Positions 10,456 through 22,080 of a stretch of 64,000 nucleotides of DNA are shown one piece after another. The stretch is from Rhipidocladum racemiflorum. Its lineage: Eukaryota; Streptophyta; Magnoliopsida; Poales; Poaceae. The notes under the pieces are model-generated. The model was not told the DNA's origin, ran no database searches, and saw only the letters and a list, made by a program, of their open reading frames with translations. The position numbers and the translations under genes were made by a program. Positions within the stretch are counted from its first letter, which is position 1. Every line of letters begins with the position of its first letter. The stretch lies in assembly GCA_036346355.1 (NCBI GenBank), contig CM070591.1, forward strand, positions 33,016,392-33,080,391. Direction: 5' to 3'.

Positions 10456-11070
10456 ATGGCACCTCCTGCTGCTCCTACTGTTGCACCTGGTTTGGCTTTG
10501 AGATCGGTTTTGGAAAGAGAAAAACTGAATGGAACAAATTTTGTTGATTGGTATCGCAATTTGAGAATTGTTCTCAAACATGAAAAGGACTATGTTCTAG
10601 AGAATCCAATTCCTGATGAACCAGCCAAAAATGTTCCTCAGAATTTGAAGGCTAACTATGAAAAACATGTTAATGCCTCTGTAGAGGTCAGCTGTCTCAT
10701 GCTTGTCACCATGGACTCTGAGCTGCAAAAGCAATATGAGGACCAGGATGCTTACAATATGATTGTGGGCTTGAAGGGCATGTTTGGGAATCAAGCAAGA
10801 GCTGAGAGGTATGGTATCTCAAAGCTTCTCTTTGCTTGTAAGCTGGCTAAGGTAGTCCGGTCAGCCCACATGTAATCAAGATGATTGGCTACATTGGGAG
10901 ATTGGAAAAACTTGAGTTTCCCCTTACCATCGGCAAGGCTCAAGATGAGATCGCGGGCCTCAAGAATAAGCTTCAGAAGCTTAAAGTTGGTCCTCAGCCT
11001 GAAACCCAGTGCTTCTATTGCAAGAAGTCAGGACATTGGAAACGGAACTGCGAGAAGTACCTGGCAGATA
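10456..11070 (+). pseudogene. Copia B gag
   Basis: Structural protein of the virus-like particle. The ATG at 10456 (MAPPAAPTVAPGLALR) is preferred to the in-frame ATG at 10432, which only adds a MHVFFCSS leader. LNGTNFVDWYRNLRIVLKHE is the conserved N-terminal motif of TNT1-type gag. The frame breaks at a deletion near 10850-10880 (LACKLAKVVRSAHM then stop) and resumes at 10881 with MIGYIGRLEKLEFPL. The zinc knuckle CFYCKKSGHWKRNC (about 11010-11055) has the CX2CX4HX4C spacing for RNA binding. Confidence 0.92.
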
Positions 11071-12123
11071 AGAAGAATGGGAGTGTGACTTCCACTTCAG
11101 GTATTAATGTTATAGAAATTAATCTTGCTACTACTTCTTCTTCCAGCTCTTGGGTATATGATACTGGATCGGTTGCTCACATTTGCAATTCGATGCAGGG
11201 GCTGATAAAGAGTAGAGTCTTGGCAAAAGGAGAAATGGATATTCGCATGGGGAATAAAGCAAGAGTTGCTGGTCTTGCCGTTGGCACCTACCCATTGCAT
11301 TTGCCTTCAGGATTAATTTTAGAACTTAATAATTGTTATTTTGTTCCATCTTTGAGTAGAAACATTATTTCATCTTCCTGTTTGGAACATGAAGGTTATG
11401 AATTCAGAATAAAGAACTTTGTTTGTTCAATATTTTTGAATGATATGTATTATGGTCGTTGCCCCATGGTGGATGGGTTATACGTTCTTGAACTCAAAGA
11501 AAAACATGTCTATAACATTAATGTCAAAAGGTCTCGACCAAATGATTTGAACCCTACCTTTTTATGGCATTATCGCTTGGGTCACATAAATGAGAAGCGT
11601 ATGAAGAAGCTCCATGGTGATGGACTTCTCACCTCATTTGATTTTGAATCATTTGAAACATGTGAGTCTTGTTTACTTGGCAAGATGACAAAAACCCCTT
11701 TCACAGGTTTTAGTGAGAGGGCGAGTGAATTGTTGGCCCTAGTACATACAGATGTATGTGGACCAATGAGCTCGATTGCTAGAGGTGGGTTTCAAGATTT
11801 TTGTAACTTTTATCGATGACTTTAGTAGATATGGATATATCTATTTAATGAGGCATAAGTCTGAAACCTTTGAAAGGTTCAAAGAGTTTCAGAACGAAGT
11901 ACAAAATCAACTTGGCAAATCAATAAAACACTTACGATCAGATCGTGGTGGCGAATACTCGAGCCAAGAATTTGGTGATCATCTAAAGCAATGTGGAATC
12001 GTTCCACAACTTACTCCGCCAGGAACGCCTCAATGGAATGGCGTATCCAAACGACGGAATCGAACTTTATTGGATATGGTTCGGTCAATGATGAGCCAAA
12101 CAGATCTGCCATTATCCTTCTAG
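11071..12123 (+). pseudogene. Copia B protease, pre-integrase and integrase core
   Basis: Protease region with SWVYDTGSVAHIC (about 11148-11185), its DTG being the aspartic active site. WHYRLGHIN and CESCLLGK form the HHCC finger. HTDVCGPM gives the first DDE Asp; a frameshift near 11780-11800 moves the reading to 11776-12123, which has RSDRGGEY (second Asp). The third residue is mutated: the NGVSERRN motif reads NGVSKRRN, AAA at 12049-12051, a G-to-A change removing the catalytic Glu. A TAG follows LPLSF at 12121-12123. Integrase would be inactive even if the frame were whole. Confidence 0.92.
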
Positions 12124-13371
12124 GGATTCGCTCTAGAGACAGCTGCGTTCACATTAAATAGGGTCCCATCAAAATCCGTTGAGAAGACACCATATGAGAT
12201 ATGGACCGGGAGAAGTCCCATATTGTCATTTCTCAAGATATGGGGATGCGAGGCTTATGTAAAATGTTTGCAATCAGATAAACTCGCACCTAAATCAGAA
12301 AAATGCTTCTTTGTGGGGTATCCTAAAGAAACAAAAGGATATTACTTTTATAAAAGAAACAAGAACAAAGTTTTTGTTGCTCGAAATGGTGTTTTTTTGG
12401 AGAAAGAGTTTCTTTCCAAAGAAATCAGTGGGAGTGATGTGCATCTCGATGAAATTCGAGAATCGCATGAACATGTTCAAGCTACCACTGAACCTTCACA
12501 AGATGTACAAAGTGTTGTACAACCTGTGGAAGAGACACCAGCCCTACGTAGGTCGGGGAGGCCGCATCATGAACCCATAAGATATGGACATGACATATTA
12601 TTGTTGGACAAAGATGGGCCCACGACTTACAAAGAAGCGATGATGGACCCAAACTCCGAAAAATGGCTTGGAGCCATGAGATCCGAAATTCAATCCATGC
12701 ATGACAATCAAGTTTGGAACTTGGTCGATCCTCCTGATGGTGTAAAAACCATAGAATGCAAATAGATTTTCAAGAAGAAGACATACGTAGATGGAAATGT
12801 TCAGATCTATAAGGCACGGTTGGTGGCAAAGGGTTTCAAACAAGTTCAAGGAATTGACTATGATGAAACTTTTTCACCGGTAGCCATGCTCAAGTCTATC
12901 CGGATCATTTTAGCAATTGCTGCATATTTTGATTATGAAATATGGCAGATGGACATCAAGACAGCTTTCCTTAATGGGAATCTATCTAAGGATGTATACA
13001 TGATACAACCTGTGGGTTTTGTTGATCCTAAAAATGCTAAAAAGATATGCAAGCTTCAGAGATCCATTTATGGGTTAAAGCAAGCATCTCGGAGTTGGAA
13101 CATTCATTTTGATGAAGTGGTCAAAAGATTTGGCTTTATCAAAAACGAAGAAGAGCCTTGTGTTTACAAGAAGGCTAGTGGGAGCGCACTTGTGTTTCTG
13201 ATCTTGTATGTGGATGACATATTATTGATTGGGAATGATATTCGTATGCTTGAAGACGTTAAGACTTCGTTGAAAAGGAGTTTCTCAATGAATGACTTGG
13301 GAGAAGCATGTTATATCTTGGGCATAAAGATCTATAGAGATAGATCAAAAAGGTTGATTGGATTAAGCTAA
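12124..13371 (+). pseudogene. Copia B integrase C-terminus and reverse transcriptase
   Basis: After the stop at 12121-12123 the frame 12223-12765 carries IWGCEAYVK, VGYPKETKGYYFYKR, RRSGRPHHEP and the first RT block. TAG at 12763-12765 interrupts ECKWIFKKK (a Trp codon turned into a stop). The RT then runs 12766-13371 with DYDETFSPVA, QMDIKTAFLNGNL, IYGLKQASRSW and YVDD at 13207-13218, up to a stop after RLIGLS. The RT core itself is intact in frame. Confidence 0.92.
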
Positions 13372-14190
13372 GAAACGTACATTGACAAAGTATTGAAAAG
13401 GTTCAATATGCATGAATCTAAGAGAGGTTTCATGCCAATGTCACATGGCATCAGTCTAAGCAAGAATCAGTGTCCTTCGACAACTGATGAGCGAGACAGG
13501 ATGAGCAAGATTCCATATGCTTCAGCTATTGGATCTATCATGTATGCCATGATCTGTACGCGCCCAGATGTCTCATATGCTCTAAGTGTCACAAGTAGAT
13601 ACCAAGCGGATCCCGGTGATGGTCATTGGATAGCCGTGAAAAACATCCTAAAGTACTTGAGAAGAACTAAGGGTATGTTCCTAGTCTTTGGAGGTGAGGA
13701 ATAACTGGTTGTAAAAGGTTACACCGATGCAACCTTCCAAACTGACAAAGATGATTTTTGATCACAATCCGGTTTTGTGTTTACACCAAATGGAGGAGCA
13801 GTAAGCTGGAAGAGTTCCAAGCAAAGCACGGTGGCTGATTCTACGACAGAAGCGGAGTACATTGCGGCTTCGGATGCCGCAAAAGAAGTTATATGGATAA
13901 AGAAGTTTATCTCAGAGCTTGGTGTGGTCGCTAGTGCCTCTAGTCCAATGGACATCTATTGCGATAATAGTAGTGCCATTGCACAAGCAAAAGAGCCTAG
14001 ATCACATCAGAAGTCCAAACATATACTTCGACGCTTTCACCTTATTCGCGAGATTATGGATAGAGGTGACATGAAGATATGCAAAGTACATACGGAAGCC
14101 AATGTGGCTGATCCATTGACAAAGCCACTGCCACAGCCTAAGCATGAGGCGCACACGAGGTCTATTGGTATTAGATACTTAATTGATTGA
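13372..14190 (+). pseudogene. Copia B RNase H
   Basis: Frame 13393-13704 covers the RT-RNase H connection (RFNMHESKRGFMPMSHG, CTRPDVSYALS, KNILKYLRRTKGMFLVFGG) and stops at TAA 13702-13704. RNase H proper is in 13777-14190 with SWKSSKQSTVADSTTEAEYI, DIYCDNSSAIAQAKEPRSHQ and VHTEANVADPLTKPLP. A TGA near 13759 lies between the two. The polyprotein ends at 14190, 20 bases before the 3' LTR. Confidence 0.9.
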
Positions 14191-14195
14191 CTCAA

Positions 14196-14209
14196 GTGCA
14201 AGTGGGAGA
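14196..14209 (+). other. Copia B polypurine tract
   Basis: GTGCAAGTGGGAGA ending one base before the 3' LTR; same sequence as in copia A. Confidence 0.85.
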
Positions 14210-14210
14210 T

Positions 14211-15591
14211 TGTTAGTGTTATGCCCTTGAGGCAATCATATGGATGATTGTAACATGACTATGTTTATGAATAATAATATGATTATTGGTCCAATGAATG
14301 TATATCATTGTTTTGATCAACAAGTGTGTGACTTGTTTATGAAGCTCTTTACTTATTGATATAATTCGATAAATATCTCTGATCGGATATCATCATATAG
14401 GATAACGATGAATAGATCAGCACATGTATTGTTCGATGATCATGTTTCATAGATCATGGGATATGGAGATATCATCAATACATTGTGGACGCATGTTGAA
14501 GAACATGGGTTAGATAGACCCGCAATGGGACACTGCGAGAATGTTACATTCTTATGTGTCATCAGTGTATCTCATACATAGTAGATGTATGATCCTTAGA
14601 CCTGAGATTGTCATATTCCCTACATGTGTAATAGTTTACCTTGGGGTTACCAAACACTATTTCCTAACCGGATAGTTATAAAGGTAGCTTTCATGTTTAC
14701 TATGAAACATGCAGAGGGAAGTGAGCAGTCGAGATGGAATTTACCACTCCAATGAAATGGAGATATATATCTAGGCCACTTGTGTGATATGATTAAGGAA
14801 GTGCAAGGCCATGCCGTGATTGAGAAGTCAATTACAACTTATTAATATATCACGGATACAAGAGATGGATTGAACTATCAAAGGATGACATGCTTCTCGC
14901 CTTGAGTTCGATCTTCATATAGTTTGGCAAAGGGATTATTACATTAGAACTTTAATCATATGCGTTTGGGAGTTGGCATGCTCTGCAAGGAGCCGCTACC
15001 GACTATTGGATTAGAAAAGGGTTTTCCAAATCCTTGTCCAAATGTGCATGAACCTACAGGGTGACACACTTAACGGGCTGGGACGCATTAATTTGGATTG
15101 GATCCGTAATTAATGGACCTCGTGGGCTTAGCACGTAGATGGGCCCTAACTGCCTAGGGTTTCACCTCACGGCTATATAAGGAGGGGAGGAGGCTGGACG
15201 CAGGACAGACTTTCATACGGTTTATAGGTGTTTCGCCAGAAACCCTAGCCACCTCCTCTCGTTGCCCCTGCCGAGCGACCCGGTGCTTGCAAACCGACGC
15301 ACGGCGTTCCATCCCCGGACCTGTGGATTGCTGTGGTGACGCTGCTACTACTGCGACGTGGAGAGGACGATCCGCAGCGAGTACGACCCGTGGCGAGGAT
15401 GATCCGCGGTGAGGTCGATCCACGGCGAGGACGATCCACACCGAGAACGATCCACTACAACGACGTGCGAAGGATTCCGCAACTGCGCGTCTAGTGGTAA
15501 TAGATCTATGATCCCCTTCTCGCGAGTAGCTTTTCTGGTTTGCGGTAGAAATTTTAATTTGTGCTAGAGTAGCATACCTCATTCCTCAACA
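14211..15591 (+). repeat. Copia B 3' LTR
   Basis: 1381 bases, TGTTAGTGTTATGCCC to TTCCTCAACA, followed by the TSD AATGG (15592-15596). TATA box at 15174-15182 and six-unit minisatellite at 15363-15458. Confidence 0.96.
15363..15458 (+). repeat. 16-bp minisatellite, six units, in copia B 3' LTR
   Basis: Same unit as 8734-8861, two units fewer; some units differ from their 5' LTR partners. Confidence 0.93.
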
Positions 15592-15596
15592 AATGG
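15592..15596 (+). repeat. Target-site duplication of copia B, right
   Basis: AATGG, matching 7576-7580. Confidence 0.95.
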
Positions 15597-16248
15597 CACA
15601 CAGTTCACCAGCGCTGCCTTCTTGGGTTTCTGTGAGAAAATGGGCACCAAGGTTTGTTTTGCCTCGGTGGCCCACCCAAGGCGTAATGGCCAAGTTGAGT
15701 GGGCCTATGCGCTGGTGCTGAAGGGCCTCAAAACCAGGGCGTTTGATCGACTCCAGAAGCGCGGAGCCCGGTGGACTGAAGAGCTCCCGGCAATATTGTG
15801 GTCGCTTCGTACCACCCCTAGCCGGGCCACCGGAGAAACTCCTTTTTTCCTAGTCTACGGTGCGGAAGCTGTCTTGCCTTCGGAGCTGGCCTTGGGGTCA
15901 ACGCGCGTCGCAGCATTCACGGAGGAAGGCCAGGAAGATCTGCGTCGAGAGGAAGCCAATCTCCTGGAGGAAATGCCAAACCGAGCAGCCTTGCGCGCTG
16001 CCCGGTACCAGCAAAGTCTCAGGCGGTACCACGCCTCCCAGGTCAGCGAGAGAACACTGGCAGTGGGCGACCTGGTCTTGCGCAGAATTCAGACGCATGC
16101 CGGGTTGCACAAACTGTCTCCCCAGTGGGAGGGCCCCTTCAAGGTGGTCTCAGTCTCTCGCCCCGGGGCGGTCAGGTTGGCCACTAAAGACGGGGAGGAG
16201 TTGGCGAACTCCCAAAACATAGAGCTTATGCGCAAGTTCTATCCCTAA
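15597..16248 (+). pseudogene. Tat pol: integrase, C-terminal part after copia B
   Basis: In the interrupted gene, the AATGG duplicated at 7576-7580 and 15592-15596 is followed here by QFTS-type sequence, then HPRRNGQVE with the catalytic Glu, LWSLRTTPSRATGETPF, PSELALGS and a C-terminal domain with LVLRRIQTHAG and WEGPFKV. This half is uninterrupted to its TAA at 16246-16248 (ending LMRKFYP), which is also the end of pol. It is clearly the same protein as 6958-7580, since together they give a gypsy integrase with no missing part. Confidence 0.93.
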
Positions 16249-16267
16249 AAATGGCCGTAAGTGCAGA

Positions 16268-16272
16268 GTTGT
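16268..16272 (+). repeat. Target-site duplication of Tekay-1, left
   Basis: GTTGT, repeated exactly at 28933-28937. Confidence 0.93.
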
Positions 16273-19200
16273 TGTAACACCCCAAAATTTTGCTTTTCTT
16301 AAATTCATGTGTGATTTGGCACTTTGGTGAATTTTTGGAATTTTCTGGAATTTATTTGGATTTATTTGGAATTTATTTGAATTTATTCCATTTTGAAATA
16401 ATTAAAGAATTTAAATTTGCAAATAAATTTTTGTTGGAAATATTTTATTTGAGTCCAAAATGATCCAAAATATTTTCCAGAATTTTTCCGAATTTTTCTC
16501 GAGTCATTTGCTATTTTTAATGAATTAAATGAATTATCGGGAATTATTTTAAATATTAATTATTTGGAAAATCCAACTCGGGTCAAGTATCGTTCATCCG
16601 ACCGAAGTCGGACTCGAGTCCGACCGAGCGATTGACTCGACCGAACCCACTCCTAACCCTAATCAATCCCAACCGTTGGATCAAGATCCAACGGCTGAGA
16701 TCCGTCCGACCTGCACGAGCCGTGTCCGACCGGACCGGTCGCGCTCGTCGCGATCGTGGCCGTTGATCGTGCCACGCGGTACGGCTCTCCGTCGTCGTCT
16801 CCGCCCGAGTCCGAAGCTGGACTCCGCCAGGTCCGCCGCCGTGGAGAACTAGGTCTCCGTTCTGCACGGACGCCGAGGCTATTTAATGCCCGGGGCATAC
16901 CCCGAGGATCGCCATCCCACGCCGGTTCCGAAACCCTAGCTCGCGCCGCTAGGATCCCCACCGTCTCGCCGTTATTGCTCGCCGGAGTTGGAAGTCTGTT
17001 CCGCCGCGATTAAACGCCGATATTGCTGCCGTCCGTCGTCCTCCGCCGTCATCAAGCCCAGATCCGGATTCCCCAAGACGAGACGCGTTCGGGAGTACCC
17101 CTCACTTCGCCGGAGCGCGCCAGAAACGCCGACGGCAAGGTCGCTGCCCCCGTCTCGGTCAAGCCGCCGCCGCGTGCCATCGCCGCCCTCGAAGCCGTGC
17201 ACCGTTGGATCCAGATCGGACGGCAACGGTGAGTTCACGTGTTTCCCAAACCCTAGAAACCCGATTAGATCTGGACCGTTGGATCAAGATCCAACGGTTC
17301 ACAATCGCCACGTGCTGTAGCAGTGCGATTATAGGATTAGATCTGGACCGTCCGATCTAGATCGAGCGCCCACGAGCATCGAGTAGTTTCAACGTGTTAA
17401 CCCTGGATCTAATCCGCGCCGTTGATTTTCAAATCAACGGTCGTGATTGGCGCCACGTGTCGGGAAGTTGGACCGACGCTGTCGCTGGCCCACGCTGGCA
17501 GCGTAGGACGCCGACACGCGGGCCCGCGTGTCGAGGGCCCGCATGTCGCTGGCTAACCCAGCCAAGCGACGCGTCACCCATGACGTCTGATGGTCCCACT
17601 GCCGGCGCCGTGGCCGAGCCTCACGACGTCGCCGATGACGCGTCACCCGAGTGGGCCCACAGGACAGTCACGTGCGCCGTGGACCGAGTCCACCGTGGAC
17701 CCGAGCCGAGCGTGGACCGAGCCCATGGACCGGCCGCCGTCAGCAGGCCAATCAGCAGCTGCCACGTGTCCATGCTGACGCAATAATTAATTTCCGAAAA
17801 AGAAAATGATTTATTAATTCGAATAATGATTTCAAATTTAGTTTCAAACTTCAAACGCTTATAACTTTTGCGTTTCAACTCCGATTTGAGCGATTCAAAT
17901 TTCTAAATTTGTATAAAATTGAGATCTACCTAAATATAAATTTTATTTAATTTTTGGACTAAAGTTTTTATCTGCAAAATTATTTAATTGATTATTTAAA
18001 CTTTAAATAATCATAACTTTTGCGTTTTAACTCCAAATTTGACGATTCCAGTTTCTAAAAATCCAGAAAATTATGTTCTCTCTGTTTATGGATTTTATTT
18101 GGAGTTTTGGGATCTTTTTGCATAGTGTTTATTTGTGTATTTGCTATTTGCACGCTTTACGAGTAGACGTTGAAGTGCCTAAGGATTCAAGGAGAAGTGT
18201 TGACTCAGGATCCAACTCAAGACCAAGAACAAGTACTTTTTGAAGGCAAGTTGTGCTTTGACCATATTGATCCTATTTCGAAATCTATTTTGATTTAAAC
18301 TATTGCATGCTAGTTCAATTAGAAAAGATACTTTGTTTAAACATGGGGGTTAGATAAATACCAATTTGCTATATGACACCTTGATTACTTAAGTATGTGC
18401 CATGACCCTTTGTCACCCTAGTTGTGGTTTACTAGTTGGACATTATTAAATCGCCAACATGGGTTTAGATCGTTGTAGTATCTTTGCTTAGACACCTTTC
18501 GTGCTCATGACATGAATTTGGATAATCAAATGCTAATATTGACTTAATGATATATTGAACCTGTTTTGGAAAAGTATCATGTGATGTTGATGGCACGTGG
18601 TGCATGGTAATCAAGCGGGGTTTGATAAACGATTTCGACCGGGGCATGTGGCAAGAGTAATCAGGTGGGCGATTGTGGCATTGGGAGTGTTGATTTGGTT
18701 TTGGTTAGTCTTGCCCTGGTCACTCTAAGGACTTAACCTTGCAAGCCTTTGAACTGGGTCATACTTGCAACCACATGGCTGGAATGGGACGGCCCTAGTT
18801 GACTAAGTCGCTAAGGACTCACTTGTGGAGCCTCAGGGTGTCAGTTACACCTTTTGTGTGATTGTACGGGGGAGCGTATCGTGGCTGTGGCCAGATACCC
18901 ATCTAACGGTGTGTTGGTCCCATACTTCGCCTTGGCTAAGGGAAGGGATGGTGTAGAGCACGAACCGGAGAGGACCACCTGTGTTGTTTGAGGCTTCCGA
19001 AAGGCTTTGTTACGGGAACTCGCCTTTGTGGTGTTTGACTGTATCTTGTGGGTAAAGTGCATAACCTCTGCAGAGTGTAGAATCTATTTGAATAGCCGAG
19101 TCCACGGTACTGGACAATGCTCGGGAATTACAGTCAAGGGTTAGACTTTCTGAAAATAACTTGGATTTGAAAAGTTGGGTGGGTTTAATCATGAAGATGA

Positions 19201-19781
19201 TGGAGATATGGTTTAGGATGGGAAAAATGTTTGTTAAACTTCTTGAAAAGTTATTTATGCTTTACTTAACTCTACTGCTTTCGAATCTACTTATATTACT
19301 TTTCAAATGCTGTTTACCGCAAATATACCTTAAGCTATTCCTTTGTACCAAGCCATGCATATAGTATATTAGCTTGCATTCTGTGCATGACTTGCTGAGT
19401 ACCAAGTACTCACCCTTGCCTCAACACAATACCAGTTGAAGAGGAGACTATGCCAGTTTCAGAGGAGGAGTTCCAAGAGGACCCGTCTACTTAGGGATGC
19501 GAGCCCAGTCAGTTGCCTGTGGTATACTGGATGGCGCCACGAAGTTTATTGATTTTCCGCTGCTGTTATTTCTCTTTTAATAAGTTTCGCCTTGCAAGGC
19601 ATATATCTGTAACTTGGCCATAAGGTCGAGTAACCCTTTGGTTATTTAAATAAAGTACTTTGGTAATATCGATTGGTATGATTGTGATATTTACCGATGT
19701 TAAGACTGTGTGCACTAGCGCGTTCCTGGACTAGTGCTGAATACACAGAGGGTCCGGATTTGCAAATTCGGGGTCCCGACA
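16273..19781 (+). repeat. Tekay-1 5' LTR
   Basis: 3509 bases. AT-rich ends flank a GC-rich middle (about 16600-17790) with repeated CGTTGGATC/GATCCAACG inverted motifs; the 60-130 aa ORFs there are not genes. A TATA-like CTATTTAATG lies at 16879-16888. CTTGCTGAGTACC..GTACTCACCCTTG at 19391-19419 is an inverted-repeat motif shared with other LTRs of the window. Confidence 0.95.
16879..16888 (+). promoter_or_regulatory. TATA-like element of Tekay-1 LTR
   Basis: CTATTTAATG here and CTATTTAAAG in the 3' LTR (near 26037-26046), both just before GCCCGGGGCAT. A plausible but unproven promoter. Confidence 0.4.
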
Positions 19782-19785
19782 GAGG

Positions 19786-19798
19786 TGGTATCAGAGCC
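19786..19798 (+). other. Tekay-1 primer binding site
   Basis: TGGTATCAGAGCC four bases after the LTR, complementary to initiator-methionine tRNA. Confidence 0.92.
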
Positions 19799-20003
19799 AT
19801 ACTTGACTGTAGGCTCAACCCTAAGCTAGAATGGTCGTAGTGAGGATAAAACCTATTTTCTAAAGCTAAAAATTTGTGAAGACAAGAAATGACATCTCGA
19901 CTTATCCCCTTCTCTCTTTTCTTGTCTCTTGCTGAAATTTTCCCTTACCTCAAATCACGATTGAAAAATTCCGAGTTCTTACGAAAATCACGCTTGTGAC
20001 AGA

Positions 20004-20720
20004 TGGAGGAAGAGTTCAACTACGTTGATCCGGGAGTTGGTCACGCTATGAGCTTTGGCACATGCTACAAACTCTCGGAGATTTTGAGAAGCCCCAATAC
20101 CAAGTGGAAGTGATCAGGCAAGCGAGGATTGATCAAGGCTTGTGACGTGAGGATTGAGGTACTGCCAGGAAGAGGGGCCAGGCAATCGCTCGATACAACT
20201 GCCTTTGCTAGAAGATCTACAATGCGAGATGGGTATCCAAGAAGTTTCACGACGAGCAATGCGGCACATTACGATATCCACGCCAGAGAGTTGGAAAGCA
20301 CGGTGTTCCGTTATCATCCGCAGCGATAACCTTCTTGACCCGAAGGCGATTCAGGATGAGAATGCCACGGTTACACAGCTTGGCACGATTTGTCGTCGCC
20401 AGGAAGATGTCTTGGATAATACAAGCAAGGAGCTACAGAAGGCCCGCAAGGAGATCACGACAGAGAAGAACAGATGGCGGGAAGCTCAAGAGTATGTGGC
20501 ACACCTTCTACGAAGGATTGACGAGTTGGAAATGACTTTGTACGGACCAGACCCAGAGCCAGTACTCGAGCTACACGAGCGGATCGGAGGAGTCGATCTC
20601 GATGAGGACATCGCTTCTTCGACTACCACAGAAGACACGATTCTTTGGACATGGCGATCGTTTCGGCGCCTATGCCACAAAGACCCGTACCCAGGCCGTG
20701 GAGGTTTTCTCGATGAGTGA
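20004..20720 (+). pseudogene. Extra ORF of Tekay-1 between LTR and gag (unknown protein with coiled coil)
   Basis: A coding-like region in the leader, upstream of gag. It begins at ATG 20004 (MEEEFNYVDPGVGHAM), needs frame changes near 20060-20150, and continues 20154-20720. Visible parts are a segment around LLEDLQCEMGIQEVSRRAM, a charged helical stretch QEDVLDNTSKELQKARKEIT to AHLLRRIDELEMTLYG likely to form a coiled coil, then an acidic tail. I do not recognise a named domain. Extra ORFs of this kind occur in some plant gypsy elements, but their role is unknown. Tekay-2 has no obvious counterpart in its shorter leader. Confidence 0.6.
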
Positions 20721-20992
20721 GCTTAGGTTCTATAGTGAGACTCCTTCGCGAGTCGCGTCATACAATCTGAGTCACCCTTTAGGCGTTAGACTCGAGTTAG
20801 TTCGATTTGGATTTGCTTTGTTTGCTGAGTGTGCAGTATGTGTTGCAAGGCCCTTAGGCATTGTAAGCAGCCATACCAAGTTACTAATAATAAAGTTGGA
20901 CCTTAAAGTTACCCCTTTCGCCCCGCATAAGTTCCATATTACTTGTCTATTCTTGTTTCCCTCTCATCTCTAAACCTAGAGCAAATCAACAG

Positions 20993-22080
20993 ATGGTGAA
21001 CACCCGTGGGAACTTTGGAAGCAATGGGAGTGGATCTCGCCCAACAGAAAACCCCAATGATGGAGCACCAAAGACCGCCTAATCGGATGTGCAGAATTTT
21101 GGAGCATTTCTTGCTGCTCGAGACCAGTTGATGCATGCTATGATGCAACAAATGCAGCACGTCCTTTGCTCAGGCCTTTGCTAATCAAGTTAATCGGGGA
21201 CCACGCTTGAGAATACAAGGTGTCGAGTTCATGAGGACTCACCCACCCACTTTCTCTGGGAATGCCAATCCGTTGGAGGCCGACGATTGGTTAAGATCAA
21301 TTGAGAGGAAGCTACACATAGCTCAATGCATAGGGAATGAGAAGGTACTTTACGCTTCTCATCAGTTGGAAGGAACAATGGCCGAATGGTGGGAGAACTT
21401 ACGTGCCACGCAGAGAACCCTCAAGATATCACTTGGGAGGAGTTCACAATTTGCATTCGACAAAGATCACGTGCACGAAGGAATTATGGACCTTAAGAAG
21501 GAGGAGTTGAGCACTAAAGCAAGGTAATCAGCCGGTGGCCGACTACGAACAAGTTCACACGATTAGCACGCTACGCTTCGAGGATGTAGCGACAGACAAA
21601 TCCAGCAGTCTCGTTTTATGAAGGGACTTAACTCGGGATTGCAAGTAGGATTGATCACCCACACCTTTCCAGATTTCCAAGAGTTGGTGAATAAGGCGCT
21701 TATTCTTGAGGACAAGCGCAAGGAACCGGATGAGAACAGAAGCGCAGGATGCAACGGCAAGGATCACGTCGAGGAACGCAATAGCGGCGCTGAGAGTTGC
21801 ACCAAATCAATTCTTGATTCCAACCACGAGAATGCAACAAGGACACCATCCTCAAAGACCGAGACACGCCAACCAGAACTACGGACCCCAGCCCGCTTAG
21901 AAACGCTACCCTGTGCAACAAGAAGGAACAGTGAGACGCTGTTACAAGCGCAACGAGCCAGACACTTTGCCATGATTGTCCAAAGAAGACAGCAGGAGGC
22001 GACCCGATTCGCTTCAACCTAGGAACCACCCAGCTAGGACGCCAAAGACCAGGAGCCACACCCTGCATCAGTGAGAGGCC
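20993..22080 (+). pseudogene. Tekay-1 gag
   Basis: Structural protein. Start chosen at ATG 20993 (MVNTRGNFG), matching the MVDTRSGAG start of Tekay-2. Core blocks are PPTFSGNANPLEADDWLRSI, LEGTMAEWWENLR (frame 21207-21527), then FMKGLNSGLQVGL and FQELVNKALILEDKRKE (21618-21720). The zinc knuckle near 21940 is not readable in one frame (RCYKRNEP, then HFAMIVQRR). At least four frameshifts and a stop at 21079-21081 interrupt it. Confidence 0.85.

Larger units (their letters stand above)
7581..15591 (+). mobile_element. Copia B: complete Ty1/copia (TNT1-94-like) element
   Basis: 8.0 kb element with two LTRs (TGTTAG to CTCAACA), PBS, PPT and an exact 5-bp TSD, inserted in the Tat integrase gene. 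Order is gag, protease, integrase, RT, RNase H. By eye the first ~225 bases of the two LTRs differ at about nine places, eight of them transitions, so the copy is not recent. Coding is interrupted by several stops and frameshifts and by a changed catalytic residue in integrase, so it is not autonomous now. Confidence 0.96.

Noticed and set aside
16583..17786. Overlapping ORFs of 60-130 codons on both strands
   Set aside because: They lie in the GC-rich part of the Tekay-1 LTR, recur at 25748-27027 and show no domain.
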